From: Streptomyces sp. Sge12
GTDB taxonomy: Bacteria; Actinomycetota; Actinomycetes; Streptomycetales; Streptomycetaceae
Assembly (NCBI RefSeq): GCF_002080455.1
Contig: NZ_CP020555.1
Location: forward strand, 7,182,501-7,246,500
Direction: 5' to 3'
DNA length: 64,000 nucleotides
The notes under the pieces are model-generated. The model did no database searches, was not told where the DNA came from, and saw only the letters and a list, made by a program, of their open reading frames with translations. Below are positions 52,759-61,772 of this stretch, one piece after another. The translations under genes and the position numbers were made by a program. Positions within the stretch are counted from its first letter, which is position 1. Every line of letters starts with the position of its first letter.

Positions 52759-55491
52759 ATGCGTAGATCCCGAGGGCTGGCGGCCGCTCTCGCCCTGTCC
52801 CTGGCCGGAACCGGTGCGGGAGTGGGCCTCGGCCTCGTCCCGCAGGCGGCGGCGCTCACCCCGCCCGTCGCATTCACCGCCGACGCGCTCGCCACCTGGC
52901 AGCCCAACGGCGTGGTCTGGGCCCTCGCCGAGGCGGGCGGCCAGGTCTTCGCCGGCGGCACCTTCTCCACCGTGCGCCCGCCGGCCGGAGGTTCCGGAAG
53001 CGAGCAGTCGGCCGTGAACTTCGTGGCGCTCGACGCCGCGACCGGCGCCCCGACCTCCTGCAAACTGTCCTTCACCGTCGGCTCCGGCACCGCCACGGTC
53101 CGCGCGCTCGCCCTCTCACCGGACAAGGCCACCCTGTACGCCGGGGGCTACTTCGGCGCCGTCAACGGCACCGCCGTCTCCAGCCTCGCCGCCATCGACG
53201 TGGCGAGCTGCACGGTGAAGCAGGGATTCCGTCCCGCCTTCGCCGCAACCGTCCGCGCCCTCGCCGTCACCGACGACACCGTCTACGCGGGCGGCGACTT
53301 CCTCAGCGTCGCCGGCCAGCCGCGCGAGCGCTTCGCCGCGGTCGGCGCCGCCGACGGCGCCCTGAAACCCTTCACCGCCGACGCCGACGAGCCCGGGCGC
53401 GCCGTCGAGGTCACCCCGGACGGCCACAACGTGGTACTCGGCGGCGACTTCTTCACCGTCAACGGTACGAACACGCACGCACTGGCCGTCGTCGACGCGA
53501 CGAGCGGCGCGCTCACCAAGTCGTACGCCGGCTTCATCGAGACCAACTCCGTCGTCAAGGACGTCGCGACCGACGCGACCGGCTTCTACACCGCCAACGA
53601 GGGCACCGGCGGCGGCGTCTTCGACGGCCGGATCGCCCTCGACCTGAGCAACTTCGGCCAGCGCTGGCGCGACACCTGCCTCGGCGCCACCCAGGCCGTG
53701 CTGCCCTACCAGAACGTGCTCTACAGCGCCTCGCACGCCCACGACTGCTCCAGCGTCGGCGAGTTCCCCGACGGCCAGCGCCACCACCTGCTCGCCCAGC
53801 CCACCAGCGGCACCGGAAAGCTCGGCTGGGCCCCCGACACCAACGACGGTATCGGCGAGGGCATCGGGCCGCGCGTGATGACGGTCGGTTCCAAGGGCGG
53901 CGTCCAGTACCTGTGGGTCGGCGGTGAGTTCACGACCGTCAACGGCGCCGCGCAGCAGAGCCTGACGCGCTTCGCCTCCACCGGGGACACCGGCGCTCCC
54001 ACCGTGCCCGTCGCGAGCGCCGTCAGCTTCCGGCCCGGCGAGGTCCAGGTCCGCTGGCGCACCAGCCTCGACCTGGACGACAGCGCGCTGACCTACAGGA
54101 TCTACCGCAACGGGGCGGCCGCGCCGATCGCCACGGTCACCGCCGACTCGCTGTTCTTCAAGCGCCCGCAGGCCTCCTGGACCGACACCACCGCGGCAGC
54201 GGGCCAGTCCTACACCTACCGGGTGACGGCCACCGACGCGGCCGGCAACACCAGCGCCCTGTCCGCGACGGCGAGCGTGACCGTCCCGGCCCAGGTGGAC
54301 GGCTACCCGAACCAGGTCCGCGCCGACGGAGCCCAGCAGTACTGGCGCTACGACGAAGCGGCCCTGCCCTTCGTCGCAGACTCCTCGGCCGGCGGCAACC
54401 AGAGCGGCGTGCACCTGAACGCCCCCGCCCTGCGCCAGAGCCCCGGCGCCGTCTCCGGCGCGAGCACGGCGATCGGCTTCAACGGCACCGACACCCAGGT
54501 GTACGGGGACACCCGGCAGACGGTGGGCAGCACCTACACCATCGAGACCTGGTTCCGGACGAACACCACCCGGGGCGGCAAGCTCCTCGGCTTCGGCAAC
54601 AACCAGGCACGCGGCAGTAATCAGTACGACAAGCACATCTACATGACCAACGACGGACGACTGGTCTACGGCGTCTACACCGGAGCCACCCGCACCGTCA
54701 CCACCGGCGCCGCGTACAACGACAACCAGTGGCACCACGTCGTCGCGAGCCAGGGCCCCGGCGGCATGACCCTCTACGTGGACGGCGTCCAGAAGGGCAC
54801 CCTGAACGTCACCACCCACGAGAACTTCTCGGGCTACTGGCACGCCGGCGGCGACAGCCTCGGCGGCTGGCCCGACCGCCCGACGAGCGAGTACTGGGCG
54901 GGACAGCTCGACGAAACCGCCGTCTACCCGACCGTCCTGAGCGCCGCGCAGGTCCAGAACCACTACGCCCTCGCCACCGCCCCCGCCGACTCGGTGGTCC
55001 AGGTGGCCGCCGCGGAGGACACCTACGCCAACGCGGGAGCACCCGCCACCAACTACGGCACCTCGGGTTCGCTCGCAGTGCGCGGCACCTCGTTCTACGC
55101 GAGCTACCTGCGCTTCGACCTGCCGACCGCGCCCGCGGGCACGGTACTGAAGTCGGCCGTGCTCAGCGTGAAGACGAGCACGCAGAGCGGCGCCGGCACC
55201 GCGGACACCGTTTCGGTCCTCCCGGTCACCGGCTCGTGGAGCGAGGGCGGGACCACGTACAACAACCGCCCCGCACTGGGCGGTCCGGCGCTCGGCTCCT
55301 TCGCCGGGATCCCGGACGGATCGGCGGTGCACACCACCGGGCTGACCACCGCGAGCGTCGCGGCGGCGCTCGGCACGGGCTACGGCCTGGCGCTCAGCAG
55401 CACCGGTACGGACGCCCTGTGGCTGTGGTCCTCCGAGGCCCAGGCGAACGAGGGGACACCGCAGCTGACGCTCACGTTCGGCGCGCCGTGA
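52759..55491 (+). CDS. Large secreted multidomain protein (beta-propeller, FN3, LamG, DNRLRE)
   Basis: This 910-residue exported protein starts with a signal peptide (MRRSRGLAAALALSLAGTGAG). Propeller-like repeats follow at about 40-410 (LYAGGYFGAVNGT, VYAGGDFLSVAGQ, VLGGDFFTVNGTN, WVGGEFTTVNGA). A fibronectin-III module lies at about 420-520 and a LamG/concanavalin-like domain at about 525-740 (YTIETWFRTN). A DNRLRE-type C-terminal domain (DTYANAGAPATNYG...YASYLRF) occupies about 755-905. It probably binds surface carbohydrate or protein; I see no enzyme domain. GGGGGA precedes ATG 52759. Confidence 0.82.
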   Translation: MRRSRGLAAALALSLAGTGAGVGLGLVPQAAALTPPVAFTADALATWQPNGVVWALAEAGGQVFAGGTFSTVRPPAGGSGSEQSAVNFVALDAATGAPTSCKLSFTVGSGTATVRALALSPDKATLYAGGYFGAVNGTAVSSLAAIDVASCTVKQGFRPAFAATVRALAVTDDTVYAGGDFLSVAGQPRERFAAVGAADGALKPFTADADEPGRAVEVTPDGHNVVLGGDFFTVNGTNTHALAVVDATSGALTKSYAGFIETNSVVKDVATDATGFYTANEGTGGGVFDGRIALDLSNFGQRWRDTCLGATQAVLPYQNVLYSASHAHDCSSVGEFPDGQRHHLLAQPTSGTGKLGWAPDTNDGIGEGIGPRVMTVGSKGGVQYLWVGGEFTTVNGAAQQSLTRFASTGDTGAPTVPVASAVSFRPGEVQVRWRTSLDLDDSALTYRIYRNGAAAPIATVTADSLFFKRPQASWTDTTAAAGQSYTYRVTATDAAGNTSALSATASVTVPAQVDGYPNQVRADGAQQYWRYDEAALPFVADSSAGGNQSGVHLNAPALRQSPGAVSGASTAIGFNGTDTQVYGDTRQTVGSTYTIETWFRTNTTRGGKLLGFGNNQARGSNQYDKHIYMTNDGRLVYGVYTGATRTVTTGAAYNDNQWHHVVASQGPGGMTLYVDGVQKGTLNVTTHENFSGYWHAGGDSLGGWPDRPTSEYWAGQLDETAVYPTVLSAAQVQNHYALATAPADSVVQVAAAEDTYANAGAPATNYGTSGSLAVRGTSFYASYLRFDLPTAPAGTVLKSAVLSVKTSTQSGAGTADTVSVLPVTGSWSEGGTTYNNRPALGGPALGSFAGIPDGSAVHTTGLTTASVAAALGTGYGLALSSTGTDALWLWSSEAQANEGTPQLTLTFGAP

Positions 55492-55508
55492 CCTGACGGC
55501 CCGATGAG

Positions 55509-55551
55509 CGAGGGGGCGCGGGACGCCGGCGGGCCGTCCCGCGCCCCCTCG
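55509..55551. terminator. Strong bidirectional terminator
   Basis: Perfect 17-bp arms (55509-55525 and 55535-55551, starting CGAGGGGGCGCG) flank a 9-nt loop, 2 bp from the stop of the LuxC-fusion gene and 17 bp after the LamG-protein stop. Confidence 0.85.
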
Positions 55552-55553
55552 TC

Positions 55554-58082
55554 TCAGCCGCGCGCGTCCACCACGGCGAGGAGCTTGCCGCTGGTCGCAC
55601 TGCGGTCCAGCGACGCGCTCCCCACCGCCTCGACCACCAGGTCCAGCAGCCGCTCCGCCACCGCCGAGCGCAGCTCCGGGTAGCCGGCCAGGAAGACCTC
55701 CCGCAGTTGCTCCGGATCCGTCGTCGCGGTCCGCTCCACCCGTACGGTCAGCCGCTCGCGCGCGTCCGTGGAGTCGAGCCGGACCTGCAACTCGCCCCGG
55801 TGGCCCCCGTGTTCCTCGGCCAGTTCCAGGAAGCGCCGGTGGTTGAAGAAGTACGTCGCCACCCGCATCACGTCACCGGTGCGCCCCCGCAGTTCGAAGC
55901 GGGGCGCATGCCGTCCGCACGGGCAGCGGCCCGGGACCTCCCGGCCGAGGTCACCTATCACGTACCGGCCGAGCTGCTGGCCTCGACGGGCGTGCGTGGT
56001 GAAGACCAGCCGGCCCGTCTCGCCCGGGCCCACCGGGCGGTCCTCCGCCAGGTCCAGGATCTCCATCGTGTGGAGGTCGGCGTGCAGGTGGTGGACGCCT
56101 CCGGAGCTCTCGGTGCACTGGTAGCCCAGCGGCCCGAGGTCGGTGCTGCCGTAGGTGATCGAGCGGACGACCTCGATGCCGAAGGTGTCCTTCAGGGCGC
56201 GTTGCTGCTCCTCGGTGAAGTGCTCGCCGCCGTAGAACACCTTGCGCAGGCCGCCGTACGCACGCAGCACGTCCGCCTCCGCGTGCAGCAGCTGCCACAG
56301 GTAGGAGGGCATGCCGAAGAGGGTGTCGGCCCCGTGGTCGACGATGGCCCGGGCCGTCGCCGCGTGGTCCGGGCCCGCGGACAGCGGCAACTGCACCCCG
56401 CCGAGCCGTTCCAGTACGGAGAAGAAGCTGATGAAGCTGCCGTACATGGCGCCGCAGTAGAAGAGGTTGGCGGTGCGGTCCGCCGCCGGGTCGTATCCGG
56501 CGGCGAGCAGACCACGGGCGGCGGCGTGCATCTGCGTGTCGTAGTCGTCGTAGCTGAAGACCGACAGGGCCGGTGCGCCGGTACTGCCGCCGCTGCGGAA
56601 GTACAGCTCGGCGTCGGCGCGCGTGAGGCGGCGCGCCGGCTCCTGCACGTCCTCCTTGCCCACCAGCGGGCCCGCCGGGCGCGGCAGCACCACGGGCCGG
56701 GCCAGGTCGTCGAGGCAGGCGGTGGTGGCGAACCGGACCGGATCGGCCTGGACCGCGACGCGGCGGCTGTAGCGCTGGAGGGCGTAGACGCCGTCGTGCG
56801 GCTCACCCGCGTAGCTCTCCAGCATGGCGCCGACCGGCGTCACTCGGGTGACACCCGCGGCCAGGGCGGTGCGCGACAGCTCCGCGATGTCCGTCGGGCT
56901 GCCCGCCAGGCCGGCCGTCTGCAGATAGCGGCGCATGGGCCGCAGGGTGGCGATCAGCCGCTTGCGGGGCAGCGGCTTGACCCACACGCTGCGGTGCAGC
57001 GGCGAGGCGGTCAGCGGGGACCGGGTGTCGGCCATGACCCGCCACGATCCGTCGGCGGCGGCGAACACCCGGGTCAGGCCCAGGTGCTCCTCCAGCCGGG
57101 CCACCAGCTCGGTGGTGGTCAGCTCGGCCGCCTCCGCCGGGTCCGGCCCGCCCTCCGCGGAGCCGGCCGCAGGGCCGGCCGCGGCCGGCGGCCGGGCGGC
57201 GAGGACCGCGGCGAAACGCTCGGCGAAACCGAAGACCTCGTCCTCGTCCTCGGTGTCGAGGTAGACCACCTGCGGGCTGGAGCACGCCTCCTGCTCGAGC
57301 AGGCAGACGTCGTCCGCCAGGGCGTCGAGCGTGGCGGCGTCCGACCACGCGTCGGCCGTCAGGTACGCGAAGGAGATCCGGTGCCCCCACTCCACCAGCC
57401 GGCAGCCGGCCGGCACATGGGCCGCGACCCCTTCGACGGCGGCTTCCCCGCCCCAAACGGCGACGGCGTCCGCGGGCGCGCACATCAGCCGCAGCCACTC
57501 CTGCCGGGAGGAGGGGAAGCGCAGCACGACGATCCGCGCGGCCAGCGCGCCGCTCGGGTCCAGGGCCGCGAGCTCGGCCATCAGGTGCTGGGTCAGGAGC
57601 GTGTCGGCGCTGCTGGTCCGCAGGATGTTGACGTTCCCCGCGAGCAGACCCTCGACGATGCTCAGCGGAGCGACCGTCGCGGCATTGCTCGGCGCGATGT
57701 GGGCGACCAGGCCGACGGGCGCCCACGCCTCGAAGACGCTCTCGCGCGGGTCCGCCCGGTTCAGCCGGCCGGGAGTCGCTCCGCCCAGTTCCCGGCGCAG
57801 CTTGCGGGTCAGCTCCCGCCGGCCGAGGAGGCCGCCCAGCTCGGACAGGACGGCCGGGTCCTCGCCCTCGGGCAGGTGCGCGGCGAGCCGGGCCCGTACG
57901 GGGTGGCCGGGGTCGCAGAGTGCGGCGCCGAGGGCGTCGCACGCGGCCAGGACGGTCTCGGTCTCCAGGCTCTCCGCGAGCGCGGCCTCGACGGCGGCCG
58001 GCAGGCCGGTGAGCCGGCGGCCGGCCTCCTCGTCGTCGATGAACTCGCCCATCCAGTAGTGGTGGTGCACGCTCACGGTCAC
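55554..58082 (-). CDS. LuxC-type acyl-CoA reductase fused to PaaK/LuxE-like domain
   Basis: This 842-residue fusion begins with a LuxC/acyl-CoA reductase domain (about 1-430). The catalytic Cys267 lies in EQEACSSPQ, and HIAPSNAATVAPLS forms part of the nucleotide-binding region. From about residue 470, an adenylate-forming PaaK/LuxE-like domain follows: YFRSGGSTGAPALSVF, FGMPSYLWQLLHAEADVL, GRCPCGRHAPRFELRGRTGDV. LuxC reduces an acyl thioester to aldehyde with NADPH, and the fused domain could activate the acid. The GTG at 58082 overlaps the LuxE stop. Fusion of these two folds is not one I know. The genomic context has no luciferase. Confidence 0.82.
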   Translation of the reverse strand: MTVSVHHHYWMGEFIDDEEAGRRLTGLPAAVEAALAESLETETVLAACDALGAALCDPGHPVRARLAAHLPEGEDPAVLSELGGLLGRRELTRKLRRELGGATPGRLNRADPRESVFEAWAPVGLVAHIAPSNAATVAPLSIVEGLLAGNVNILRTSSADTLLTQHLMAELAALDPSGALAARIVVLRFPSSRQEWLRLMCAPADAVAVWGGEAAVEGVAAHVPAGCRLVEWGHRISFAYLTADAWSDAATLDALADDVCLLEQEACSSPQVVYLDTEDEDEVFGFAERFAAVLAARPPAAAGPAAGSAEGGPDPAEAAELTTTELVARLEEHLGLTRVFAAADGSWRVMADTRSPLTASPLHRSVWVKPLPRKRLIATLRPMRRYLQTAGLAGSPTDIAELSRTALAAGVTRVTPVGAMLESYAGEPHDGVYALQRYSRRVAVQADPVRFATTACLDDLARPVVLPRPAGPLVGKEDVQEPARRLTRADAELYFRSGGSTGAPALSVFSYDDYDTQMHAAARGLLAAGYDPAADRTANLFYCGAMYGSFISFFSVLERLGGVQLPLSAGPDHAATARAIVDHGADTLFGMPSYLWQLLHAEADVLRAYGGLRKVFYGGEHFTEEQQRALKDTFGIEVVRSITYGSTDLGPLGYQCTESSGGVHHLHADLHTMEILDLAEDRPVGPGETGRLVFTTHARRGQQLGRYVIGDLGREVPGRCPCGRHAPRFELRGRTGDVMRVATYFFNHRRFLELAEEHGGHRGELQVRLDSTDARERLTVRVERTATTDPEQLREVFLAGYPELRSAVAERLLDLVVEAVGSASLDRSATSGKLLAVVDARG

Positions 58083-59245
58083 GCCATTCCCTTCATCAGT
58101 TCCGCTGCGGCCACCGCGCAGCTGCGGTTGCGGCTCACCCCGGCACGGCCGTGGACGGTGAACCAGGGGGTGCGGAGCTCGCACCCGCAGGCGTCGCCCG
58201 GCTGGAGCGAGGCGAGGTCCCCCATGACCACGCTCTGCGCCGGCACCGAGGTGATGTACGGCGACACGAGGTGGAGGTAGCCCCGCTCCCCGTGGGGAAG
58301 GGGCTCGAGCGTCCGCGTGGAGCGGATCGTCACCCGTGACCACACCGGGGCGTGAAGCCGGTGGTGGTCGCACTCGATGTACGGGATGCAGTGCTCGACC
58401 GACCCGAAGGTGTCCCGGATCCGCTCGCCCGGGATGCCGAGCTGCTCGGTGACCCGGGAGTACAGCTCCTCCTTGCCGATGCGCCGGTCGGCGTGTCCCT
58501 TCCAGCCGCCGCCGAGGACGACGAGGGAGCCCTCGGGCAGGCGCAGCGGAGGCAGTCCCATGGCCCGCATCCGCTCCAGGGTGAAGAAGAGGAAGGCGGG
58601 GAAGCCGAGGATGCGGACCGGGGCGTCCTCCCGCTCGAAACGACGCAGTGCGGCGATGCAGCCGAAGGGGTCGAACTCGTGCTCGCCGCCGGTGTTGCGC
58701 AGCGCGTACGCGACGCTGCGCGCGGGGGCGAAGTCGCACAGGTAGTTGTCGGTGAAGGCGGTCCCCAGGTTCAACGAGGGGGCCGGTTCGTAGCTGTAGA
58801 GGAGGTAGTTGACCTCCTGGTAGGGGGTGATCCAGCCGTTCCGCTCGAAGATCCGGGCGACCATGCGCTGGGCGGAGCGGATGGTCCAGTGGTCGAAGAA
58901 CATCTGCGACTTCTGGCCGGTGGTACCGGAGGAGGTCAGGTGCAGCTCTACGTCCTCGCGGGGGACGGAGAGCACCTCGTGGCGCTTGAAGAAGTTCGCG
59001 TGGACGAGCGGCGCGCGGTACGGCTCGGCCGGGGGAGTGGCCTCGTACAGGGAGCGGAAGAAGGGCGAGCGTTCGGTGTGCCAGGCGTTGGTCTCCGCCA
59101 TGGCCGCGGCGAACAGTGCGTCCTGCTCGGGTCCGTGGGCGTAGGGGTCCGTCAGGTCGCACAGCTCCTGTACGTGCGGCAGCAGGGCGGGGTCGGGTAC
59201 GGCGACCGGCGCGAGATGGGGGTTCATGCGGTTCGTGGGGCTCAT
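58079..59245 (-). CDS. LuxE-type acyl-protein synthetase
   Basis: This 388-residue protein of the LuxE family (PF04443) contains HLTSSGTTGQKSQMFFDHW as the nucleotide loop, DTFGSVEHCIPYIECDHHRLHAPVW and a C-terminal cysteine in SRNRSCAVAAAE. That matches where LuxE carries its acyl-accepting Cys. LuxE makes acyl-AMP and hands the acyl group to LuxC. The ATG overlaps the GNAT stop and the stop overlaps the LuxC gene start, giving tight coupling. LuxE and LuxC activities together imply an aldehyde product. Confidence 0.87.
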   Translation of the reverse strand: MSPTNRMNPHLAPVAVPDPALLPHVQELCDLTDPYAHGPEQDALFAAAMAETNAWHTERSPFFRSLYEATPPAEPYRAPLVHANFFKRHEVLSVPREDVELHLTSSGTTGQKSQMFFDHWTIRSAQRMVARIFERNGWITPYQEVNYLLYSYEPAPSLNLGTAFTDNYLCDFAPARSVAYALRNTGGEHEFDPFGCIAALRRFEREDAPVRILGFPAFLFFTLERMRAMGLPPLRLPEGSLVVLGGGWKGHADRRIGKEELYSRVTEQLGIPGERIRDTFGSVEHCIPYIECDHHRLHAPVWSRVTIRSTRTLEPLPHGERGYLHLVSPYITSVPAQSVVMGDLASLQPGDACGCELRTPWFTVHGRAGVSRNRSCAVAAAELMKGMA

Positions 59246-60387
59246 GGGGCAACCTCGGATGATGTGGGCAGGTGTGTCGACGCCCAGGCCGACAGGTAGC
59301 AGTCCAGATACGGCTGGAGGGGCGGTTCGACGGCGACGCCGCGGAAGTCGATCCGTTCGCCGGAACGGGACAGGACGGCGTAGTCGTGGAAGCCGTCGCC
59401 GTCCGCGCGCATGGCCGGGTAGACGGCACCGGCGACGAACCCCTGGGCGAGGAAGGCCGAGAGGGCCTCGTGGTGCGCGAGCGGTACCAGGGCCTCGATG
59501 TAGCCGGCGCCCGCGCGGGCCAGGGCCCGGGTGACGGGTTCGAGGTGGGCCGCCGCGGCGGCCGGGTCGGGGTGGGCCGTCAGCAGGGAGCCGTAGCCGC
59601 CGGCGCGGTTGAGGTAGGCGTAGACCTCGAAGCGGCCGTCCTCGGGGGTGAGCAGTACGTTCGGCGTGTGGAGCGGGTAGAACCAGCCCTCGGCGCAGGG
59701 GAACCGCTCGCGGAAGCGGCGGCGGACGAAGGCCGGTGCCTCGATCACCTCCAGCCGTTCGACGGCCGCGTGCGGCGCGGGCGCCGGGAGCGGGCGCGCG
59801 GCGGCGCCGACCCCGGGATAGCCGATGCCGAGCGCGGACTCCGCGGTGCGCAGCAACGGCAGCAGCGCGGGCGGTACTTCGGTGACGGGGATCCGGCGGT
59901 CGAGCACCCCGTCGGCGTGACGCGCGTAGAGTGCGAGGGTTTCGCGGCTGCTGAGATCCACGGCGTTGGGCAGGATGCCCAGCGGGCGGAAGCCGTTGCG
60001 GGCCACGACGCGCTGCGGACCGGCGCTGACGGTGCGTACGGTCGCGTACACCGAGTCCAGTCGGCCCGTGTCCAGCATTCCGGCGCACAGGGCCTCGGTG
60101 AGGGCGGCGGCCAGGCCCGCCGAGCGGTGCTCGGGGTGCACGGCGATGCCCTCCAGCCGGCCGGTGCGGCTGCCCGCCTCGCCGCGGATGGCGGCGGAGG
60201 CGGCCAGGGACCCGGTGTCGGGGCAGCGGGTGACGAGCCACAGGGAGTGCGGGTCCGCGATGAGCCGGGCCATCTCGGCCGGGTCGGTGCCGAGGGCCAC
60301 GGGGTAGTGCGGACCGTAGACGGCGTAGTAGAGCTGGCGCAGTTCGGCGATGTCCGCGCGGACGGCCGGGGCGATCACGGGGCTCAT
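59242..60387 (-). CDS. GNAT N-acyltransferase in the luxCE-type operon
   Basis: This 381-residue protein has an N-terminal GNAT domain (LEGIAVHPEHRSAGLAAALTEALC) and a C-terminal region of about 200 residues without a clear family. The C-terminal part retains a GNAT-like second fold (FEVYAYLNRAGGYGS...LARAGAGYIEALVPL). It may acylate an amine in the operon's product. Both ends overlap neighbouring genes by 4 bp. Confidence 0.8.
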   Translation of the reverse strand: MSPVIAPAVRADIAELRQLYYAVYGPHYPVALGTDPAEMARLIADPHSLWLVTRCPDTGSLAASAAIRGEAGSRTGRLEGIAVHPEHRSAGLAAALTEALCAGMLDTGRLDSVYATVRTVSAGPQRVVARNGFRPLGILPNAVDLSSRETLALYARHADGVLDRRIPVTEVPPALLPLLRTAESALGIGYPGVGAAARPLPAPAPHAAVERLEVIEAPAFVRRRFRERFPCAEGWFYPLHTPNVLLTPEDGRFEVYAYLNRAGGYGSLLTAHPDPAAAAAHLEPVTRALARAGAGYIEALVPLAHHEALSAFLAQGFVAGAVYPAMRADGDGFHDYAVLSRSGERIDFRGVAVEPPLQPYLDCYLSAWASTHLPTSSEVAP

Positions 60388-61772
60388 CGCTCGCCCCCGG
60401 AGGGCTTCGCCGCGGCGGGGTCGGGCGTACGGGACCCGAGCAGGGCCAGCGCGCCCGCCGCGGGGAGCAGGCCGATGCCCTGCACCAGGCAGAGCGTCTG
60501 CGGGGAGAGGAAGTCACCGGCGGTGCCGAACACCAGGGACGCCACCGGCAGGGAGGCGCCCAGGACGGCCTGCATCACGGCGAAGAAGCCGGGCTTGTCC
60601 GCCGTCGGCACCATCCGCTGGAACAGGGCGACGAAGCGGACGCTGACGGCTCCGGCGCACCAGCCGGCCACGGCGAGGCAGCCGGCTACGACGGGGCGCT
60701 GGGCGAACAGTCCGGGCAGCGCCAGGGCGAGGGCCATCAGGCCCAGGCACCAGGCGCCGGCGACCGTGGGCCGGCCGGGCACGCGGGTGCCGGTGAAGGC
60801 GCCGACGAGCGCGCCGGTGCCCAGGGAGGCCTCCAGCAGGGCCACGGTCCCGCCTCCGCCGAAGAGCACCGACCGGGTGTAGAGGGGGATGACGACGAAC
60901 ACGGCGGCGGTGAACAGGTTCGCCGCGGTGAAGCAGATCAGGATCCGCCGCACGGAGGGCAGTTCGGCCAGGATGCGGAGGAGCGGGCGCGAACGGGGCG
61001 GGCCGTCCGAGCCGTTCGTGTCGCCCGCGCCGTCCGTGTCGCCCGGGGCGGCGGTACGGAAGCGGGCGACCGCGACGAGCACGGCGGCGCCGAGGTAGGC
61101 GGCCGCGCAGCCGGCGGCCAGCCCGGCCACGCCCGCCCGGTCGACGGTCAGGGCGCCGAGCAGGGCTCCGGCGAGGCCGGCCAGGGACTGGGTGGACAGT
61201 TCGAAGCCGGTGGCCGTCTCGATGTCGGCGTCGTCGACGAGTTCGGGGACCGAGGTGGTCAGGCAGGGATCGAAGAACGCCTGGCAGGTCGCGAGGGCGA
61301 GGGCTGCGCCGTACACGCCGGCGAGCGGCAGGCCGCCGGCGTGGGCCCACAGCGCGAGGGCGCCCGACGCGGCCCCGGCCAGGCCTGCGGCGCTCCGCAG
61401 CACGCTGCGGTGGGGGAACCGGGCGATGGCCCCGGCCACGACGGGCGCGAGCGCCACGGCGGGCAGCGTGCAGGCCGCGAGGAACAGCCCGGAGGCCAGC
61501 CCGGGTGCCCCGGGCACGGCATGGGCGACGATCCACCAGGCCACGCCGACCTGGAACATGCGCACGGCGGCCTGGGTGAGGATCTGGCCGAGCCACACGG
61601 CGCCGAAGGCGCGGTTGCGCAGGACCAGCGGACGGCGCCGGGCGCCGGCCCCGGTGCCCGACCCGGTTCCGGTGCTCGCCCCGGTGCTCGTCCCGGGTGC
61701 GGGGACGGATGCCGCGGGTGCGGATGCGGGGACGGGTGCGGGGTCGGGCGAGGTGACGGGTGCGGCGGTCAT
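60384..61772 (-). CDS. MFS exporter of the luxCE-type operon
   Basis: This 462-residue transporter has about 12 membrane segments. The N-terminal 45 residues are a Pro/Ala/Thr/Gly low-complexity tail (PVTSPDPAPVPAS...TGTGSGTGAGA). The first membrane helices (FGAVWLGQILTQAAVRMFQ) resemble the MFS_3 group of drug and siderophore exporters. Coupled on both sides, it probably exports the operon's product. Confidence 0.8.
   Translation of the reverse strand: MTAAPVTSPDPAPVPASAPAASVPAPGTSTGASTGTGSGTGAGARRRPLVLRNRAFGAVWLGQILTQAAVRMFQVGVAWWIVAHAVPGAPGLASGLFLAACTLPAVALAPVVAGAIARFPHRSVLRSAAGLAGAASGALALWAHAGGLPLAGVYGAALALATCQAFFDPCLTTSVPELVDDADIETATGFELSTQSLAGLAGALLGALTVDRAGVAGLAAGCAAAYLGAAVLVAVARFRTAAPGDTDGAGDTNGSDGPPRSRPLLRILAELPSVRRILICFTAANLFTAAVFVVIPLYTRSVLFGGGGTVALLEASLGTGALVGAFTGTRVPGRPTVAGAWCLGLMALALALPGLFAQRPVVAGCLAVAGWCAGAVSVRFVALFQRMVPTADKPGFFAVMQAVLGASLPVASLVFGTAGDFLSPQTLCLVQGIGLLPAAGALALLGSRTPDPAAAKPSGGER

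Noticed and set aside
55554..59429. A single 1291-residue frame covering the LuxC-fusion gene and most of the LuxE region
   Set aside because: The frame is open by chance in GC-rich DNA. The LuxE protein lies in another frame with family motifs, and the fusion gene starts at GTG 58082 overlapping the LuxE stop.
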